This document shows positions 60,284 through 64,000 of a stretch of DNA of 64,000 nucleotides, piece after piece; position 1 is the first letter of the stretch, and each line of letters begins with the position of its first letter. Under the pieces are notes generated by a model. The model searched no databases and was not told where the DNA came from. It saw nothing but the letters and a program-made list of their open reading frames with translations. The DNA comes from Streptomyces wedmorensis (GTDB lineage Bacteria; Actinomycetota; Actinomycetes; Streptomycetales; Streptomycetaceae). The stretch is taken from NCBI RefSeq assembly GCF_000716445.1, contig NZ_JNWK01000003.1:62001-126000 (forward strand). Reading direction: 5' to 3'. The position numbers were made by a program, and so were the translations under genes.

Positions 60284-61196
60284 GGTGCTGCCAGAAGCCG
60301 TCCCGCAGGGCGCGCCGGAGCGAGGCGTGTCCGCGCAGGGAGCGGCTGAGCAGGCGTTCCGCCTCGACGAGCAGGTCCTGGTCGACGGGTCCCGGCAGGT
60401 AGGGCGCGCTGGGCAGGAGTTCGGCGAGCCGGTCGCGGCCGCGCTCGGCGAGCCAGGTCGCGGCGATCTGGGCGCCGACGAACCGGACCTCCTCGCGGGA
60501 GGGCGGCGGCTCGCCCTCGTTCTCGTACGTGGTGACGGGGCGGCGGGTGACGTACGGGCGGCAGAAGTCCAGCTCGAAGGTGCGCTGGCTGTCGACCTCC
60601 CAGAGGAGGGCCTCGGCCTGGTTGCGCCCCTCGGCGGCCTCGATGCCCCAGAGGTGGACGCGGGCGCCGTAGCCCTGGGCGGCCTCGACGGCCGAGACGA
60701 GGTCCTCGTCGCCGCCGACCAGGGCGGCGTCGCTGATGGCGCGGTGGCGGGCGAGGGACTCCAGGTCCGTGCGGATGAGGGAGTCGACGCCCTTCTGCTG
60801 GTTGTTGGCGTTGAGGTTGCCGAGCCGGACCTTGACGTCGGGGAGTTCGGCGATGGCCTGCTGCTCGGGCGTGTGGATGCGGCGTCTGGCCCCGTCGTAC
60901 CAGTAGACGCGGAGCAGCCGGCTGTCCGCGAAGATCGTGCGGGCCTTGTCGATGAAGGCCTCGATGAGGCCCTCCGCGTCGAGGTCGAAGGAGCGTCGGT
61001 CCTCGGTGCCCGCCACAAGCAACCCGGCCGCAGCATGGACGTAACCCGCGTCGACGAAGATGGCGTGTGTGGAGGGGGTCTTGGCCACCTCGGCCAGCAT
61101 CCGCTGAAGCAGCTCGTTGGTGCGCTCCAGGCGTGCGTCGAGGTCGCGCATGCGGGCGTCGGTCTCGGTGACCTGAGTGGTCTGTGCGTCGTTCAT
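60267..61196 (-). CDS. NYN (PIN-like) domain ribonuclease-like protein
   Basis: A 309-residue protein with an N-terminal coiled coil (about 10-40) and an NYN domain. The metal-binding acidic residues are in AIFVDAGYV (Asp49), KGVDSLIRTDL (about 136-145) and LVGGDEDLVSAVEAA (about 158-162), as in LabA/Limkain-type RNases. The C terminus (about 225-309) is helical. The start ATG is at 61194-61196. It converges on the hydrolase with a 17-bp overlap. The RNA target is unknown. Confidence 0.88.
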   Translation of the reverse strand: MNDAQTTQVTETDARMRDLDARLERTNELLQRMLAEVAKTPSTHAIFVDAGYVHAAAGLLVAGTEDRRSFDLDAEGLIEAFIDKARTIFADSRLLRVYWYDGARRRIHTPEQQAIAELPDVKVRLGNLNANNQQKGVDSLIRTDLESLARHRAISDAALVGGDEDLVSAVEAAQGYGARVHLWGIEAAEGRNQAEALLWEVDSQRTFELDFCRPYVTRRPVTTYENEGEPPPSREEVRFVGAQIAATWLAERGRDRLAELLPSAPYLPGPVDQDLLVEAERLLSRSLRGHASLRRALRDGFWQHLKAQY

Positions 61197-61271
61197 ACGG
61201 GGCTCATTGTCCGCCGGTCGGGGCGTCGCCGCCACACCCCCTACCCATCAGTAGTTAGCAATCCGAAAATT

Positions 61272-61288
61272 TTCCTTAGCGTAAGGAA
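61272..61288. promoter_or_regulatory. AT-rich palindrome upstream of the 50-residue protein gene
   Basis: TTCCTTA-GCG-TAAGGAA, a perfect 7-bp dyad with a 3-bp centre, lies in a markedly AT-rich part of the divergent region between the NYN gene and the small gene. Its form suggests an operator. The regulator is unknown. Confidence 0.45.
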
Positions 61289-61370
61289 TGTTTGCAGAGC
61301 GCACCACGTTGGACCCCTGTGTAACGCAGTTCTCCATCAGGAGGATCAACTCAGACGAAGGGAGAAGCCC

Positions 61371-61523
61371 ATGCGCTTCGAAATCCTGCGACTCGACGAC
61401 ATCGACGGCACGCCCGTCGACCGGACCGTCGTGGACGCCTCCTCCGTCAACCGGATCGTGCAGCAGGCCGCCGCGATCGGCCAGCGCATCTGGATCCGCC
61501 CCGCCGAGACCTCGGCCTCGTAA
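61371..61523 (+). CDS. Conserved 50-residue small protein
   Basis: Fifty residues (MRFEILRLDD start, VNRIVQQAAAIGQRIWIRPAET end) with a predicted beta-alpha-beta layout. The ATG is preceded by AAGGGAGAAG. I recall near-identical small proteins across Streptomyces but no function. The upstream region has an AT-rich palindrome and a run of A/T bases unusual in this genome. A hairpin follows. Confidence 0.75.
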   Translation: MRFEILRLDDIDGTPVDRTVVDASSVNRIVQQAAAIGQRIWIRPAETSAS

Positions 61524-61548
61524 CAGGTCGGGTCCACCCCACGCACCG

Positions 61549-61592
61549 CGCCCCCGCATGGACTCCGCGACAGCGGAATCCGTACGGGGGCG
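61549..61592. terminator. Hairpin terminator
   Basis: A stem of about 20 bp with a few mismatches (CGCCCCCG at 61549-61556 pairs with CGGGGGCG at 61585-61592, and inner bases ACTCCGC/GCGGAAT extend it) lies between the convergent small gene and marC. Confidence 0.65.
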
Positions 61593-61624
61593 CAGTGGCG
61601 TCCGGGGGCAGTGCCCCGTGGGAC

Positions 61625-62230
61625 TCAGGCGTTCTGGATCACCTGGGTGACGCCGTTGATGATCTGCTGCACCGCGATGGCGGACAGCATCATGCCCGCG
61701 AGCCGCGTCACCAGGACGACGCCGCCGTCCTTGATGACCCGGATGATCACCAGCGAGTAGCGCATGGTCAGCCACAGCACGACGTGCATGGCGGCGATCG
61801 CGGTCCAGACGGAGACCTGGGAGGCCACGCTGTCGGCGTGCTGCACGGCCAGGATGACCGAGACGATGGCACCGGGGCCGGCGAGCAGCGGCATGCCGAG
61901 CGGCACCAGGGCGACGTTCACGTCCTTGGTCTGCTTCGGCTCGTCGGTCTTGCCGGTGAGCAGGTCGAGCGCGATGAGCAGCAGCAGGAGACCGCCCGCG
62001 ATCATCAGCGCGGGGACGGAGACGTGCAGGTAGTCCAGGATCTGCTGCCCCAGCAGGCCGAAGACGGTGATGACGCCGAACGCGACGGCGACGGCCTGCC
62101 AGGCCATCCGGCGCTGCACCTTGACCGGACGGCCGGAGGTGAGGGCGAGGAAGATCGGGGTGATCCCGGGGGGATCCATGATCACGAAGAGGGTCAGGAA
62201 CAGCGAGCCGAAGACGGCGACGTCGAACAC
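61625..62230 (-). CDS. MarC family integral membrane protein
   Basis: A 201-residue MarC/UPF0056 protein with six hydrophobic segments. MDPPGITPIFLALTSG (about 18-33) and the later PLLAGPGAIVSVIL are the paired family motifs. The biological role of the family is not established (the old link to multiple antibiotic resistance has not held up). The GTG at 62228-62230 is the likely start. The 240 bp up to the PHP gene hold no gene. Confidence 0.9.
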   Translation of the reverse strand: MFDVAVFGSLFLTLFVIMDPPGITPIFLALTSGRPVKVQRRMAWQAVAVAFGVITVFGLLGQQILDYLHVSVPALMIAGGLLLLLIALDLLTGKTDEPKQTKDVNVALVPLGMPLLAGPGAIVSVILAVQHADSVASQVSVWTAIAAMHVVLWLTMRYSLVIIRVIKDGGVVLVTRLAGMMLSAIAVQQIINGVTQVIQNA

Positions 62231-62468
62231 GGTGGGGTGCCTTGCGGGAGAGGTCGAACAGTGGGGTGTCCCCGCCTGGCGGAACGTGGGATTCCGGAAG
62301 CAGGGCAGGAGAAGCGCCACCGGAGCACGGCACAGAGCCGTACGGCGGCGCGAAACGGAGTCGGGGCGCGCGCACCCGCCCGGGAGGCGGCGGGCGCGAC
62401 GGCCGGCCGCCGTCACGAGGGAGCGGCGGAAGGGGGGCCGGGAACGGCCCCGGGGGCGTACGGCCCTC

Positions 62469-63329
62469 TTAGCGGGATCCGCCCGCGCCGGGGACCGGGA
62501 AGGCTCCCGCGGCACGGCGGGTGATCTCGCCGTAGATCTCGGGGTCGGTGGTGTACTCGCCGAGGCGACAGGTCTTGCGACTGCCGTGGTAGTCGCTGGA
62601 GCCCGTGGTCAGCAGCCCGAGCTCCTTCGCGAGCCCGCGCAGCCGCGCGCGCGTCGCCTCGTCGTGGTCCATGTGGTCGACCTCGATGCCGTCGAGTCCG
62701 GCCTCGGCGAGCCGGGCTATCGAGGCCTCGGGCAGCACCTGGCCGCGCTTGACGGCGAGCGGGTGGGCGAAGACGGTGACACCGCCGGCCGCCTTCACCA
62801 GGCGGATCGCGTCGACCGGGTCGAGCTCGTGCTTCCCGACGTACGCCCGGCCGCCGTCGGCGAGCCACTCGGGCGTGAACGCCCCCGACACGTCCGGTAC
62901 GACTCCGAGCTCGACCAGCGCCTCGGCGACGTGCGGGCGGCCCACGGAGCCGTCGCCGGCGATCCGGGCCACCTGCTCCCAGGTGACGGGGACGCCGAGC
63001 TCCTGGAGCTTCCCGACCATGGCGCGGGCGCGCGGCACCCGGTCGTCCCGGACCAGCTCGCGCTCGGCGAGGAGCGCCGGCTCCGTCGGGTCGAAGAGGT
63101 ACGCCAGCATGTGCAGGCTGATGCCGTCGATCCGGCACGACAGTTCGGCGCCGGTGACCAGGGTCAGCCCCTCGGGCAGTGCCTCGATCGCCTCGGCGTG
63201 GCCCCGGGTGGTGTCGTGGTCCGTCAGCGCGACGACGTCGAGCCCGGCCGCGGCCGCGTTCCGTACGAGCTCCGCCGGCGAGTCCGTGCCGTCGGAAGCC
63301 GTGGAGTGGGTGTGCAGATCGATGCGCAC
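62469..63329 (-). CDS. PHP domain phosphoesterase (YciV/RNase AM-like)
   Basis: A 286-residue PHP protein. Metal ligands are in DLHTHSTASDGT (His6, His8, Asp13), LTDHDTTRG (about 37-41), GAELSC, FAHPLAV and SSDYHG. The resemblance is to bacterial 3',5'-nucleotide phosphatases/5'-3' exonucleases of the YciV type, which clear short RNA or 3'-phosphoadenosine compounds. The GTG at 63327-63329 starts it. It lies 115 bp downstream of the DUF6758-type gene on the same strand. Confidence 0.9.
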   Translation of the reverse strand: MRIDLHTHSTASDGTDSPAELVRNAAAAGLDVVALTDHDTTRGHAEAIEALPEGLTLVTGAELSCRIDGISLHMLAYLFDPTEPALLAERELVRDDRVPRARAMVGKLQELGVPVTWEQVARIAGDGSVGRPHVAEALVELGVVPDVSGAFTPEWLADGGRAYVGKHELDPVDAIRLVKAAGGVTVFAHPLAVKRGQVLPEASIARLAEAGLDGIEVDHMDHDEATRARLRGLAKELGLLTTGSSDYHGSRKTCRLGEYTTDPEIYGEITRRAAGAFPVPGAGGSR

Positions 63330-63444
63330 GACGCGGTACTCCGGGGGCTCGGCACGGACGAGGGACGCTCCAGCATAACGGGCGAATCGAACACAGCCGT
63401 ACGGATCGTCAGACGGTCCCCGCCGGACAGGGCCTGGGAACCGC

Positions 63445-64000
63445 TCAGCCCAGCAGCCTCGGCGTGAGCGCTCCGCAGGGGAGGAGTTCGACTTCGGCGC
63501 CGGCGTCGCGGAGGTCCGTCAGGACGAGCTCGTCGTACATGAGGAGCCCGGACTGCTCGGGCCAGACGATCGCCCACAGCCACATGCCGCACGCCTCGCC
63601 CGCGAAGACCGCGCGGTCCTGAGGGGGGCCGTTGACGTGCCAGAGCGGGGTGGGGCGGCCGGCCGCGAGCACCTTGGTCTGGGGCGGCTTGTCGATGGAC
63701 ATGCCGGGGCCGGGGTCCGGGCCGTCGATGCCGGCGTACCGCGCGCCGAGGCCGACGCCCAGCTCCTCGGCGACCAGGACCAGCTCGCCGATCCCGCCGA
63801 GCGGTCCGGGACCCGAGCACGCGACGGCCGTCGCCCGACCGCCGCTGCGGTCGTCTCCCGCGTACGCGACCCCGGTGAAGAGCCAGCCGACGGGCAGGGG
63901 CCACGGCATCCACACCGGCACCTGGGACCGGTTCACCACGACACCGAGCGCCTCGACGCTGGGGGGGATCACGGGCTGGAGCGGGTACACCGAGCCGTGT
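63445..64000 (-). CDS. DUF6758-type protein, 5' end missing
   Basis: The frame stays open to the right edge; the last codons before the edge read HGSVYPLQPVIPPS, which is internal in related proteins whose N terminus holds a CxxC zinc ribbon, so the start lies beyond the window. The visible 184 residues have WMPWPLPVGWLFTGVAYAGDDRSGGRATAVACSGPGPLGG and LWAIVWPEQSGLLMYDELVLTDLRDAG. This is a Streptomyces-conserved protein of unknown function. A GTG inside the visible part should not be taken as its start. Confidence 0.8.
   Translation of the reverse strand, partial: HGSVYPLQPVIPPSVEALGVVVNRSQVPVWMPWPLPVGWLFTGVAYAGDDRSGGRATAVACSGPGPLGGIGELVLVAEELGVGLGARYAGIDGPDPGPGMSIDKPPQTKVLAAGRPTPLWHVNGPPQDRAVFAGEACGMWLWAIVWPEQSGLLMYDELVLTDLRDAGAEVELLPCGALTPRLLG

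Noticed and set aside
62231..62468. Small genes between marC and the PHP gene
   Set aside because: Short frames there lack ribosome-binding sites and recognisable products; a weak resemblance to the dispersed repeat near 62270 was too poor to call.

Overview
The window is about 64 kb of very GC-rich chromosome (roughly 72 percent by eye) with strong G/C bias at third codon positions, frequent GTG starts and long antisense shadow frames. Gene families and order point to Streptomyces or a very close relative. It looks like core chromosome: no tRNA, rRNA, transposase, integrase or CRISPR array was seen.

Layout. Positions 1-14 kb hold single or paired housekeeping genes: a UPF0182 membrane protein (cut by the left edge), a PPA1309-type protein, a PDZ/Lon-type membrane peptidase, MoaE, an NAD-dependent epimerase-like protein, a zincin-2 protein with a coupled Nudix hydrolase, a three-gene TerD/AIM24 cluster, a metallopeptidase, a ThiF-like protein and an ABC1 kinase-like protein. 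A 470-bp island of inverted repeats follows (14.16-14.64 kb). From 14.6 to 31.8 kb lies a block for antibiotic response, redox and DNA repair: wblC (whiB7) with a long leader (promoter, 121-codon upstream ORF, terminator), uvrD2, a mycoredoxin behind a sigmaR-type promoter, a methyltransferase, nudC, an M20 peptidase, the helicase-nuclease pair adnB and adnA with two secreted/lipoprotein paralogues between them, and an alkyltransferase-like protein. From 32 to 39.2 kb are a large membrane protein with a degenerate kinase-like middle domain, two tandem secreted tripeptidyl-aminopeptidase-like lipoproteins, and moeZ. From 39.3 to 44.4 kb is a tightly overlapping operon (PelF-like glycosyltransferase, polytopic membrane protein, sugar epimerase, spherulin-4 glycosidase) that I read as a candidate Pel/galactosaminogalactan-like exopolysaccharide system. 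From 44.7 to 50.4 kb is a complete peptide-type ABC importer operon behind a leaderless 31-codon ORF and a hairpin. From 50.4 to 64 kb are a DUF3152 metallopeptidase, lipases, a TetR regulator, DUF3107, a ferritin-like protein, a DEAD-box RNA helicase with a long repetitive basic tail, an NYN-domain protein, MarC, a PHP phosphoesterase, and a DUF6758-type gene cut by the right edge.

Much of the order (UPF0182, PDZ, zincin-2, ABC1, whiB7, uvrD2, mycoredoxin, nudC, adnB, adnA, alkyltransferase-like, moeZ, metalloprotease, TetR, DUF3107, ferritin-like, rhlE) matches, from memory, the Rv3193c-Rv3211 region of Mycobacterium tuberculosis. This is therefore an old actinobacterial neighbourhood, and the genes without a counterpart there (exopolysaccharide operon, ABC importer, peptidase pair, lipoprotein pair, AIM24 cluster) stand out as lineage-specific insertions.
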